NCBI GenBank assembly: GCA_051201675.1
Contig: CP179212.1
Coordinates: forward strand, 2,108,001-2,172,000
Direction: 5' to 3'
DNA length: 64,000 bases
Source of the DNA: HTCC2207 sp002685195
GTDB taxonomy: Bacteria; Pseudomonadota; Gammaproteobacteria; Pseudomonadales; Porticoccaceae
A program made the translations under genes and the position numbers. Below, piece after piece: positions 35,051-43,945 of the stretch (positions are counted from its first letter, which is position 1; every line of letters starts with the position of its first letter). The notes under the pieces were generated by a model. The model searched no databases. It saw nothing but the letters and a program-made list of their open reading frames with translations, and was not told the origin of the DNA.

Positions 35051-35635
35051 TTGGATACGCCCGTAGAGTTAATTGTAGGGCTGGGAAACCCCGGCCCCGC
35101 ATACGAACGGACACGACATAATGTTGGGGCCGACTTGGTTCTGAACTTAGCTAATTCTCATAGCGCTCAGTTTAAGCACGAAACTAAGTTTTTTGGCGAT
35201 ACTACCAAGATTAATCTTGATGGCATATCCATTAGGCTTCTCATTCCTAGCACTTTTATGAATCTCAGTGGCAAGTCCATAGGAGCTCTGGCGGGTTTTT
35301 ATCAAATCCCCACCGAGCGTATTTTGGTAGTCCATGATGAATTAGATTTAAGTCCAGGTATTGCGCGCTTTAAAAAAGGTGGCGGTCATGGCGGTCATAA
35401 TGGTCTTCGAGATACGATTAAGTGCCTTGGTAACAATAGTGACTTCGCAAGGCTAAGAATTGGTATTGGACATCCGGGGAATGCCAGACAAGTCGTCGAC
35501 TATGTGTTGAAAAAAGCGCCGCCAAGTGAGCAAGAATTAATTAATATCAGTATTGATGACTCTCTACGCGCACTTTCGTTGGCCGTATCAGGACAATGGG
35601 AACGAGCCATGACTAAGTTACATAGCACTGACTAA
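35051..35635 (+). CDS. pth: Peptidyl-tRNA hydrolase
   Basis: Pth releases tRNA from prematurely dropped peptidyl-tRNA. The 194-residue protein has LIVGLGNPGPAYERTRHNVG (catalytic His in RHN), FMNLSG, VHDELDL, GGGHGGHNGLR and RIGIGHP. The start is TTG 35051, with AAGG about ten bases upstream and correct alignment to the family N-terminus. It forms the standard rplY-pth-ychF group. Confidence 0.95.
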   Translation: MDTPVELIVGLGNPGPAYERTRHNVGADLVLNLANSHSAQFKHETKFFGDTTKINLDGISIRLLIPSTFMNLSGKSIGALAGFYQIPTERILVVHDELDLSPGIARFKKGGGHGGHNGLRDTIKCLGNNSDFARLRIGIGHPGNARQVVDYVLKKAPPSEQELINISIDDSLRALSLAVSGQWERAMTKLHSTD

Positions 35636-35685
35636 CACATAATTGGCACACCCCAACTAGCAAAAAGAGTCACAAGGATTTTATT

Positions 35686-36777
35686 ATGGGTTTTAACTGC
35701 GGTATTGTCGGTCTCCCAAATGTGGGTAAATCAACCCTATTTAATGCACTGACCAAAGCAGGTATTAGTGCAGAAAACTTTCCATTCTGCACCATAGAAC
35801 CAAACACTGGTGTGGTGCCTATACCCGACCCTCGCCAAGACAAAATTTCCGCGATTGTTAACCCTCAAAAGATTATTCCAACTAGCATGGAATTTGTTGA
35901 TATCGCAGGTTTGGTCGCTGGAGCCTCCAAAGGGGAAGGTTTAGGCAATCAATTCTTAGCTAATATCCGAGAGACTGATGCAATTGCCCATGTAGTGCGA
36001 TGCTTTGATGATGAAAATGTTATCCATGTGGAAGGAAAGATCAATCCAGCAGATGATATCGATGTTATTAACACAGAATTAGCTTTGGCAGATCTTGAGA
36101 GTGTTGAGAAGGCACTATTGCGCGTAGCCAAAGCTGCAAAAGGAAAGGACAAAGACTCTATTGCGTTGCAGAAAGTCTTGGAAAAAATACTTCCACATCT
36201 AAACGAAGCCAAGCCCCTTCGATCTTTTGTTTTATCAGACGATGAACTGAAACTCCTCCGACCTTTAAGCCCACTAACACTTAAGCCGACCATGTATATT
36301 GCCAACGTCGATGAAGAAGGATTCAAAAATAATCCATATCTTGATGCAGTAATCGCAATTGCCGATCAAGAAGGCGCCGTTGTTGTTCCCATCTGTAATA
36401 AGTTAGAGGCAGAAATTGGTGAGCTTGAGGATGACGAGCGAGACGAGTTTTTACAGGAACTCGGTATGGAAGAACCTGGGTTAAATCGCGTTATCCGAGC
36501 CGGTTACAATCTCCTTGGACTTCAAACCTATTTTACTGCAGGAGAGAAAGAGGTTCGCGCTTGGACAATTCCCGTAGGTGCTACAGCGCCAAATGCAGCG
36601 GGGAAAATTCATACAGATTTTGAGAAAGGCTTCATTCGAGCAGAAATTGTGGGCTACGACGACTACATTGCGGGTAATGGCGAGCAAGGTGCTAAAGATG
36701 CAGGCAAATGGCGCTTAGAAGGGAAAGAGTATATTGTCAACGATGGAGATGTTATTCATTTCCGCTTTAACGTTTAA
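35686..36777 (+). CDS. ychF: Ribosome-associated ATPase YchF
   Basis: An Obg-family P-loop protein that prefers ATP. The 363-residue length is normal. GLPNVGKST (G1), DIAGLV (G3) and the altered G4 NVDE (instead of NKxD) explain the nucleotide preference. A C-terminal TGS domain ends with the YIVNDGDVIHFRFNV stretch. Ribosome-binding AAGGA is upstream. Confidence 0.96.
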   Translation: MGFNCGIVGLPNVGKSTLFNALTKAGISAENFPFCTIEPNTGVVPIPDPRQDKISAIVNPQKIIPTSMEFVDIAGLVAGASKGEGLGNQFLANIRETDAIAHVVRCFDDENVIHVEGKINPADDIDVINTELALADLESVEKALLRVAKAAKGKDKDSIALQKVLEKILPHLNEAKPLRSFVLSDDELKLLRPLSPLTLKPTMYIANVDEEGFKNNPYLDAVIAIADQEGAVVVPICNKLEAEIGELEDDERDEFLQELGMEEPGLNRVIRAGYNLLGLQTYFTAGEKEVRAWTIPVGATAPNAAGKIHTDFEKGFIRAEIVGYDDYIAGNGEQGAKDAGKWRLEGKEYIVNDGDVIHFRFNV

Positions 36778-36795
36778 TCTCCTGATGACATCCCA

Positions 36796-37725
36796 ATGAG
36801 CAACCTATCCGGCCGATGGAAGTTTGGTCTTCTCTTGGCTGCATCCACCGCATTCATGTGGGGTGTTTTGCCAATCGCTCTTAAGGGTTTAATGAGTACT
36901 CTTGACCCAATGACTACTACATTTTTCCGTTTTTTTATCGCCGCTGTTCTTATTACTCCCTACCTGTTAGCTCGCAAAAAGCTCGTCAATAAGAATAAAT
37001 TTTGTTCCATAAAATTATCATTGCAACTGCTATGCGCAGGCTTGCTGCTCACCGCTAACTATGCTTTGTATATTTTTGGTCTTGAAAGATCTTCCCCCGA
37101 AGCCGCTCAAGTGATGATGCAACTTGCACCAGTACTCTTGCTACTTGCAGGTGTTTGGATCTTTAAAGAACAATTCACACCGTTCCAATGGTGCGGCTTT
37201 GCTGTCTTTATTGGTGGTTTAATCCTGTTTTTTAGCCCACGCTTCGATGACGTTTTTGTTTCCCTTAATGGTTATGGAGAGGGGTTAATACTTTTGATAT
37301 TGGCAGCCGTCACATGGGTCGGTTATGCCATCATCCAAAAATTTCTGCTGCGGGACTTCAACGCGGAGGAAACTATGCTGGTATTTTACTGGATTGGCGC
37401 TCTAGCTTTCTTACCCTTTTCAAATTTTGACACCCTATCGGACCTAACCTCACTTCAATGGTCTCTTCTGCTCTTTTGCGGATTTAACACACTTATTGCC
37501 TACGGCTGTTTCTCTGAAGCATTAATGCATATCGCGGCATCACGGGTCAGCGCGGTGATTGCAATAACCCCGCTAGTGACTCTGTCGTCCGTTCAATTAA
37601 TCCCCTTTACTGGAATCACGGCAGAACCTCTAATGCTAGTCACGATACTAGGTGCAATTTGTGTAGTGATTGGATCCATCATCACGGCGACTGCCAAAGG
37701 TAAAGTAAAAGCAAACCTTGAGTGA
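36796..37725 (+). CDS. DMT-family EamA transporter
   Basis: A 309-residue membrane protein with two EamA repeats totalling ten predicted segments. Landmarks are STAFMWGVLPIALKGL at the start and LTANYALYIFGLERSSPEAAQVMMQL, which resemble RhaT/YdcZ-type metabolite exporters. Substrate is unknown. It lies 18 bases after ychF and may be read through from it. The following 126-base gap shows nothing identifiable. Confidence 0.85.
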   Translation: MSNLSGRWKFGLLLAASTAFMWGVLPIALKGLMSTLDPMTTTFFRFFIAAVLITPYLLARKKLVNKNKFCSIKLSLQLLCAGLLLTANYALYIFGLERSSPEAAQVMMQLAPVLLLLAGVWIFKEQFTPFQWCGFAVFIGGLILFFSPRFDDVFVSLNGYGEGLILLILAAVTWVGYAIIQKFLLRDFNAEETMLVFYWIGALAFLPFSNFDTLSDLTSLQWSLLLFCGFNTLIAYGCFSEALMHIAASRVSAVIAITPLVTLSSVQLIPFTGITAEPLMLVTILGAICVVIGSIITATAKGKVKANLE

Positions 37726-37851
37726 TTAAAATCTTAAAAATTAGCAAGTAACTAGTGCCCTAGAGCAAGGTGACCACATTAAACGGCCTGAAGATTCTGA
37801 CTTATGTGTTGTGCCTGACAAAGGTATCTTTACTAATAAAGTGGCAAGCTG

Positions 37852-38739
37852 TTAAGGCGACTCATTGGGTGCCATGGACAAAAATGCGGCCACAACGGGA
37901 TCTCCTAAATTTCGCTTGAAACAACAAAGCCCTAAATCGAAGGGTTGAATTTGAGTATCGGGCAGTAAGTCTACAAGATCTTTCACCGGGCTATTGTCGG
38001 CCACTACGATTGGCGACAAACCTATACCAAAGCCTAGGGCAACCATACTCACCAACGCCTCCTGCCCGGACACCTGCGCATAGACATTGGGTCGCCCAGC
38101 GTGTTTCTGTCGAAACCACTGCTCAAAGCGTTTTCTGGCAACACCATGCTCGGGCATAATGATAGGCACAGTTTTCCAGTCAATTGAATCAGACTGAAGG
38201 GCCTTTTTAACTGCACAATTCATGGTGGGTACCACAACGGCTAAGGGCACTGACGCAATGGTTTGAAAATGAATGCTCGTGGGTAAATCATCTGGTCTTG
38301 CGGCGATAGCTAAGTCCACGCGCTTGCCTCTAATTTGATCAATACCATCCGCAGCATCACCTGTGTCTAAGTTAATCTCAACCTTTGGGTGTGCCTGTCT
38401 AAACTTTTCAAGCAGCGGTGGCAAATAGGCGTAAGACGCCGTCACTGAACAATAAATATTCAAGGATCCTGACAACTGTTGTTGTGCCTCATTTAGCGAC
38501 AACTTGAGTGATTCATATTGCTCAATTTGATGATCAGAGTAGGCCAATAACTTTTTCCCCTCAGCTGTCAATATCACAGAGCGATTGTCACGTATCAATA
38601 GCTGGCTGCCTAAATGCTCCTCAAGCCGCTGAATCGCGCGGCTTAACGTTGAGGGGCTAACATGGCAGGCAGCAGCGGTCTTGCCAAAGTGCAAGGTGTT
38701 GGCAAGGTGCTGAAAAAGAGTCAATGATCGGATATCCAT
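37852..38739 (-). CDS. ilvY: LysR-type regulator IlvY
   Basis: IlvY activates ilvC in response to acetolactate/acetohydroxybutyrate. The 295-residue protein starts MDIRSLTLFQHLA with the HTH HFGKTAAACHVSPSTLSRAIQRLE, and its effector domain carries FCSVTA-like YCSVTASYAYLPP and TGDAADGI, matching E. coli IlvY closely by eye. ATG 38739 is the family start; the frame extends 25 codons upstream through the operator region and is discarded. It is divergent from ilvC. Confidence 0.93.
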   Translation of the reverse strand: MDIRSLTLFQHLANTLHFGKTAAACHVSPSTLSRAIQRLEEHLGSQLLIRDNRSVILTAEGKKLLAYSDHQIEQYESLKLSLNEAQQQLSGSLNIYCSVTASYAYLPPLLEKFRQAHPKVEINLDTGDAADGIDQIRGKRVDLAIAARPDDLPTSIHFQTIASVPLAVVVPTMNCAVKKALQSDSIDWKTVPIIMPEHGVARKRFEQWFRQKHAGRPNVYAQVSGQEALVSMVALGFGIGLSPIVVADNSPVKDLVDLLPDTQIQPFDLGLCCFKRNLGDPVVAAFLSMAPNESP

Positions 38740-38768
38740 GGCCAAATGGTACTGAATACTCATCATTA

Positions 38769-38783
38769 TTGCAAAATATGCAA
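38769..38783. promoter_or_regulatory. Probable IlvY operator in the ilvY-ilvC interval
   Basis: TTGCAAAATATGCAA is a perfect 5-bp inverted repeat of LysR type (TGC-N7-GCA, fitting T-N11-A). It lies 30 bases upstream of ilvY's ATG and about 125 before ilvC, which is where a shared LysR operator is expected. The assignment rests on position and symmetry. Confidence 0.5.
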
Positions 38784-38908
38784 CGTTATATTGAATACAT
38801 ATCGTTTTCAGCAATAACTTTATTTAGATACACTGAGCGTCCGAACCGACATAAAACAGTTGGCATCGAATTTAAAGCTACCCGCACAGCGGTAATTGGA
38901 GAACAACA

Positions 38909-40396
38909 ATGGCAAATTATTTTAATACTCTCAGCCTCAGCAATAAGCTGAGTCAACTAGGAAAGTGTCGATTCATGGACCGCAGCGAATTTACCGAGGG
39001 TTGCGAATACATTAAGGGCTGGAATATTGTCATTATTGGTTGTGGTGCCCAAGGGCTTAACCAAGGTCTCAATATGCGCGACTCTGGCTTAAACATTTCT
39101 TACGCCCTGCGCGAGCAAGCCATTGCTGAAAAACGTCAGTCCTTTCAGTGGGCATCTGAAAACGGATTTACCGTCGGCACAGCAGAAGAGCTTGTTCCTG
39201 CTGCTGACTTGGTACTTAACTTAACCCCTGACAAGCAACATACTGCCGCAGTAACTGCGGTCATGCCCCTAATGAAGGAGGGTGCGACCCTTGCTTACTC
39301 CCATGGCTTTAATATTGTTGAAGAAGGCATGCAGATTCGCGATGACCTCACCGTGATTATGGTTGCCCCCAAGTGCCCTGGCACTGAAGTACGTGAAGAG
39401 TACAAGCGTGGCTTCGGCGTACCTACACTCATTGCTGTGCATCCTGAAAATGACCCCCAGGGTAACGGCCACACTATTGCAAAGGCCTACGCCTCAGCCA
39501 CCGGCGGTGACCGAGCCGGCGTCCTCGAATCCTCTTTTATCGCCGAAGTTAAGTCTGACTTAATGGGAGAGCAAACTATTCTGTGTGGCATGTTGCAAAC
39601 TGGCGCTATCTTGGGCCACCAACAATTACTTAATTTGGGTGTTGATGCAGCCTATGCGCGTAAGTTAATCCAATACGGCTGGGAAACAGTCACCGAAGGG
39701 CTCAAGCACGGCGGCATTACCAATATGATGGACCGTTTGAGCAACCCTGCCAAAATTAAAGCATTCGATATGGCAGAAGAATTAAAAGGTCTCTTGGCGC
39801 CACTATTCCAAAAGCATATGGACGACATTATTGAAGGTGAGTTTTCTCGCACTATGATGGTTGATTGGGGCAACGATGATGCCAATCTTTTAAAGTGGCG
39901 CGCCCAGACTGCAGAAACTACCTTTGAGCAAGCCGCAGATTGTGACACTGAGATAACCGAGCAAGAGTACTATGACAAAGGCATTTATTTGGTCGCCATG
40001 ATCAAAGCTGGCGTTGAGCTAGCCTTTGACACCATGGTTGCCTCAGGCATCATTGAAGAGTCTGCCTACTACGAGTCACTGCACGAAACACCATTAATCG
40101 CCAACTGTATCGCTCGTAACAAATTGTACGAAATGAATGTGGTGATCTCTGATACTGCTGAATACGGCAACTACCTATTTACCCACGCCGCTGTGCCACT
40201 TTTGCAAGCACATGCTAATGCATTAACCCTCGAAGACCTAGGCGGTGGTTTAAACGATCCCTCAAATGCCGTAGACAACATTCGCCTAATTGAAGTCAAC
40301 GATGCCATCCGCGACCACGATGTAGAAATTATTGGCCACGAACTGCGCGGCTACATGACTGACATGAAACGTATTGTAGAATCAGCTAACGCGTAA
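38909..40396 (+). CDS. ilvC: Ketol-acid reductoisomerase, class II (long form)
   Basis: IlvC converts acetolactate or acetohydroxybutyrate to dihydroxy acids in branched-chain amino acid synthesis. The 495-residue length and the MANYFNTLSL start mark the E. coli-type class II enzyme with duplicated knotted domains; most Pseudomonas carry the short class I form. NADPH-binding GCGAQGLNQGLN and KCPGTEVREEY are present. GGAG lies eight bases before the ATG. Expression is likely controlled by the divergent IlvY. Confidence 0.96.
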   Translation: MANYFNTLSLSNKLSQLGKCRFMDRSEFTEGCEYIKGWNIVIIGCGAQGLNQGLNMRDSGLNISYALREQAIAEKRQSFQWASENGFTVGTAEELVPAADLVLNLTPDKQHTAAVTAVMPLMKEGATLAYSHGFNIVEEGMQIRDDLTVIMVAPKCPGTEVREEYKRGFGVPTLIAVHPENDPQGNGHTIAKAYASATGGDRAGVLESSFIAEVKSDLMGEQTILCGMLQTGAILGHQQLLNLGVDAAYARKLIQYGWETVTEGLKHGGITNMMDRLSNPAKIKAFDMAEELKGLLAPLFQKHMDDIIEGEFSRTMMVDWGNDDANLLKWRAQTAETTFEQAADCDTEITEQEYYDKGIYLVAMIKAGVELAFDTMVASGIIEESAYYESLHETPLIANCIARNKLYEMNVVISDTAEYGNYLFTHAAVPLLQAHANALTLEDLGGGLNDPSNAVDNIRLIEVNDAIRDHDVEIIGHELRGYMTDMKRIVESANA

Positions 40397-40433
40397 TGAT
40401 TATTGGACGCTATCATGCGGCCAAGGGACACAA

Positions 40434-40468
40434 AAAAGCCCGACTGCGAATTGCGTAGCCGGGCTTTT
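40434..40468. terminator. Bidirectional terminator between ilvC and thiolase
   Basis: AAAAGCCCG (40434-40442) pairs with CGGGCTTTT (40460-40468), with an inner CTGCG/CGTAG extension and AATTG loop. A/T runs on both sides suit the two convergent genes. Confidence 0.85.
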
Positions 40469-40502
40469 CCTTATTAAGTGAATTGCTTTTAGATCAATCC
40501 TA

Positions 40503-41684
40503 TTAAGAGTTAATCTCGAACAACCCTGCTGCACCCATGCCACCACCAATACACATGGTAACAACACCGTACTTAGCTTTGCGGCGACGGCCTTCAATTA
40601 GAAGGTGGCCAACCATACGTGAGCCAGTCATTCCAAAGGGATGACCAATAGAGATAGACCCACCGTTAACATTGAGCTTGTCCATTGGGATGCCGAGAAT
40701 ATCGCGACTGTAGATAACCTGACAGGCAAACGCTTCGTTAAGCTCCCATAGGTCGATGTCATCCATTGATAAACCAGTTGCCTTGAGTAATTTAGGCACA
40801 GCAACAACTGGTCCAATACCCATTTCATCGGGCTCACAACCACCCACTGCAAAGCCACGGAAGGTTCCAAGAATATCTAGACCGCGTCGCTCTGCTTCTG
40901 ACCTCTCCATTAATACCTGTGCGGATGAGCCGTCAGACAACTGAGAGGCATTACCCGCAGTAATGAAGGCATCTTCACCCATAATTGGGTTCAGACTGGC
41001 TAAGCCCTCAATGGTTGTTGAAGGACGATTACAATCATCCTTGTCAGCCACTGCAGCGTGCTCAGTGATCTCGCCAGTTTCTTTGTTTTTAACTTTCATG
41101 ATGGTATTCATGGGGACGATTTCATCATCAAAGGCACCTGCCTCTTGACCGGCGGCTGTTCGCTGCTGACTGATCAATGAATATTCATCCTGTGCTTCAC
41201 GTGAGATGCTATAACGATCAGCAACAATATCTGCGGTCTTGATCATCGGATACCAGAGCCCTGGATACTTGCCATACAGCTCAGGCTCAACAGATTCCTT
41301 AACATCACTGGTACCGGGCAAAGATATACTTTCAACACCACCGGTGACCATTACGTCTACGCCCTCGGCAATAATGCGCCCAGCGCCCATGGCCAAGGTT
41401 TGTAACCCTGAAGAACAAAAACGATTAACACTCGTGCCCGATGTAGTAGCAGGGCACCCTGCAGCCAGTGCGGCATTACGAGCTATATTAAAGCCGGTAG
41501 TGCCTGACTGGGCAGCATTACCCAGAATTACATCATCAACTTCAGCAGGGTCTATGCCTGCACGTGCTATTGCATGCTCTATAGAATGCGCTGCTAGCTT
41601 GATGCCATGGGTGTTATTAAAGGCACCGCGAGCCGCTTTGGTTAGCGCTGTGCGTGCTGTTGATACGATAACTGCTTCTCTCAT
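40503..41684 (-). CDS. Thiolase (acetyl-CoA acetyltransferase family)
   Basis: A 393-residue thiolase II that condenses or cleaves acyl-CoA. Acyl-accepting Cys90 lies in NRFCSSGLQT; the second active-site elements are GGSISIGHPFGMTG (His) and MCIGGGMGAAG (Cys). The set VIVSTARTALTKAARGAFNN at the N-terminus resembles FadI/acetyl-CoA C-acyltransferases of marine bacteria. Substrate chain length cannot be told. No beta-oxidation partner is adjacent, and the next gene upstream is a BCCT carrier. Confidence 0.9.
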   Translation of the reverse strand: MREAVIVSTARTALTKAARGAFNNTHGIKLAAHSIEHAIARAGIDPAEVDDVILGNAAQSGTTGFNIARNAALAAGCPATTSGTSVNRFCSSGLQTLAMGAGRIIAEGVDVMVTGGVESISLPGTSDVKESVEPELYGKYPGLWYPMIKTADIVADRYSISREAQDEYSLISQQRTAAGQEAGAFDDEIVPMNTIMKVKNKETGEITEHAAVADKDDCNRPSTTIEGLASLNPIMGEDAFITAGNASQLSDGSSAQVLMERSEAERRGLDILGTFRGFAVGGCEPDEMGIGPVVAVPKLLKATGLSMDDIDLWELNEAFACQVIYSRDILGIPMDKLNVNGGSISIGHPFGMTGSRMVGHLLIEGRRRKAKYGVVTMCIGGGMGAAGLFEINS

Positions 41685-41764
41685 TATTTACTCCGTGTTG
41701 TCATCTTCAGGTTTAATTGGCATTATATATGCCATAATATAAGTAACTCAAGTTTGGTCGATCT

Positions 41765-43390
41765 TTAGTCGCTTGATTGATGCTCATTTAATAGCGTCTT
41801 AACCAGCGAAATTGCCATTAGCGCCATAACAATAGAAAACGGTAGAGCGCCAATAATCATAACTGAACGTAATGCGTCCATTCCCCCAGCCGCTAACAAA
41901 ACACCAATCAGTACCGAGAACAACACACCCCAAATAACCACATGCTTGGCTTGCTTCTGGCTTTGGTTACCGCCTGAGGCCAAGGTGTTGATGATCAAAA
42001 TTCCTGAGTCTGCTGAGGTGACCAAAAAGGTCAACAGTAAAACCACAATAACCACTGATAGTGCCACTGCAAGTTCTGGAGAAAGAATCAAGTTGATGGT
42101 TTTGAACAGCTGCGCAGAAATATCTGCGTTCACTATAGATCCTTGGGCTACTCCAGACAATTCTAGATCAATAGCCGTGGCACCAATAAAGGTAAACCAA
42201 ACTAGACAAATGAGGGACGGAATAATCATCGCACCGATGACATATTCTCTAATGGTTCTTCCACGGGATACCCGGGCTAAAAATAGTCCTACAAAGGGTG
42301 CGAATGCTATCCACCATGCCCAGTAAAAGATCGTCCATGAGCCTTGCCAACTCTGCAATGCGCCTGAGGGCTCGGCGCCATTGTCTGTCCATACAGTTGT
42401 CGACATAGCTGGTAGCGCAATCAAATAATCCCAAATGGTGTAAACAAAGGTTTGAAGAGCAAAGAAGGTAGCGCCAAACAATACAAAAAATGCGATTAAA
42501 AACACTGACAAGCTCATGTTGATATTGGACAGCCACTTAATCCCCCGCTGTAATCCAGACATGGCAGACAGACAAGAGGCACTGACAATGAGTGTTAAAC
42601 CAACTAGTTGGGCTAGTAAAGTTGGCTTACCGCCCTCCCCGACAAGCCAGTCGGCACCACTGATATTAAATAAACCTGAAGCAAATTGAGACACTCCATA
42701 GCCAATGGTGACGCTCAGCCCTACTATGGTTGCCAATATTGCCACGATATCGACCAAATGCCCTGCATTACCAGACATAGCTCGGCCAAATAGTGGCTGA
42801 AGAGCGCTGCGAATAGTCAGTGGCAACCCGCGGTTGTAGGACAAATAACCAAGGGATATACCAACCACGCCGTAGCAAGCCCAAGGAGTAAATCCGTAGT
42901 GCAGCATGGCCCACTTGTAGGCATTGCGAACATTGTTCTCATCTAACCCATCGGTGAGGCCTTTGATGGTATCTGGGTTGTTAGCGAAGTGAAAAATAGG
43001 CTCAGCGGTAGAATAAGTTAGCATACCAATACCAATCCCCGCACCGAACATCATCGACAGCCATGTAAACATGTTGAATTCAGGGGTCTCGTCAGCTTTA
43101 CCCAGTTTCACGTGTGCAGTACGAGGCCACAGCCCAAGCACTAAACAAACAATGGTGTAAAACGCTGTGACGTAGACATACCAGCCACCGAAATTCTGCG
43201 TGGACCAGTTTTGTACTTCTAAAAGAACTTCTCCTGCAGCCGAAGGAGATAAACCCACCCACACAATAAGGGCGCTAATAAGTAATTTTGGAACCACTGC
43301 AACGACTCGATTAAAGCCTTCGTAAAACCCTGATTGTTGTGTAGTAATAGCGACCGCAGCTTGGTCTTGACTTGGCTCTGATTCTTGCAA
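41765..43390 (-). CDS. BCCT family transporter (betaine/choline/carnitine type)
   Basis: A 541-residue, 12-segment transporter. The signature aromatic stretch FYWAWWIAFAPFVGLFLARVSRGRTIRE is complete. GAGIGIGMLTYSTAEPIFHF carries the Gly-rich substrate helix; the Met in MGVG-type position suggests Na+- rather than H+-coupling but is not decisive. Substrates are likely betaine or DMSP-like osmolytes. The start is TTG 43390 with GGGGAG eight bases upstream. Confidence 0.9.
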   Translation of the reverse strand: MQESEPSQDQAAVAITTQQSGFYEGFNRVVAVVPKLLISALIVWVGLSPSAAGEVLLEVQNWSTQNFGGWYVYVTAFYTIVCLVLGLWPRTAHVKLGKADETPEFNMFTWLSMMFGAGIGIGMLTYSTAEPIFHFANNPDTIKGLTDGLDENNVRNAYKWAMLHYGFTPWACYGVVGISLGYLSYNRGLPLTIRSALQPLFGRAMSGNAGHLVDIVAILATIVGLSVTIGYGVSQFASGLFNISGADWLVGEGGKPTLLAQLVGLTLIVSASCLSAMSGLQRGIKWLSNINMSLSVFLIAFFVLFGATFFALQTFVYTIWDYLIALPAMSTTVWTDNGAEPSGALQSWQGSWTIFYWAWWIAFAPFVGLFLARVSRGRTIREYVIGAMIIPSLICLVWFTFIGATAIDLELSGVAQGSIVNADISAQLFKTINLILSPELAVALSVVIVVLLLTFLVTSADSGILIINTLASGGNQSQKQAKHVVIWGVLFSVLIGVLLAAGGMDALRSVMIIGALPFSIVMALMAISLVKTLLNEHQSSD

Positions 43391-43578
43391 AATCTTTACT
43401 CCCCGTCTTTAAATTTAGGTAATGATATGTATCTTTATTATTGATTATTTTTCGATTAAGACTCAAAAAAGAGCCTCTACTTACCCTCAGTTGGGATAGT
43501 CTAGCAAAACCGAGGGTCTATCCTATTGCAGTACCTTATTTAGAGCAATAAATTATACTAAAAAAGGTGCTTTGAGAC

Positions 43579-43607
43579 TTGACTATAAGCGACTGCGAGT
43601 GTAACTT
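43579..43607 (+). promoter_or_regulatory. Possible tRNA-Met promoter
   Basis: TTGACT (43579-43584), 17 bases and TAACTT (43602-43607) precede tRNA-Met by about 45 bases, with a C-rich stretch after the -10. The -10 is poor, so the call is tentative. In the 555-base interval 43391-43945 this and the tRNA are the only features I can identify. Confidence 0.35.
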
Positions 43608-43652
43608 CTCGCCTCCCGATTAAGCGGCCATTCTGGCTCACTTAAAATCGAA

Positions 43653-43729
43653 GGCTACGTAGCTCAGCTGGTTAGAGCACAGCATTCATAATGCTGGGGT
43701 CGGTGGTTCAAGTCCACCCGTAGCCACCA
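43653..43729 (+). tRNA. Elongator tRNA-Met (anticodon CAT), CCA encoded
   Basis: The acceptor stem GGCTACG (43653-43659) pairs with CGTAGCC (43719-43725); the discriminator is A and CCA is encoded. The anticodon stem CAGCA/TGCTG holds the loop TTCATAA with CAT. The fully paired first acceptor base pair and the resemblance to E. coli metT indicate elongator rather than initiator tRNA. Confidence 0.95.
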
Positions 43730-43945
43730 TATTTCTCAATGCCTTCAACTATATAAATACCTTCAGCTTTTTTCATTACTCTTCACACTCAAAGTGCCGG
43801 TTTTTTGGAACATCTTTTTAAACTAAATGAGTCACAATTATTAAATGTAGAGGTTGTATACTATTTCTAAGGGTCTTAGTGTTACAGTCTCAGGGAAGCA
43901 TAAATACTTATCGAATAACCCAAAATATAGAGCCTAAGTTAAATC

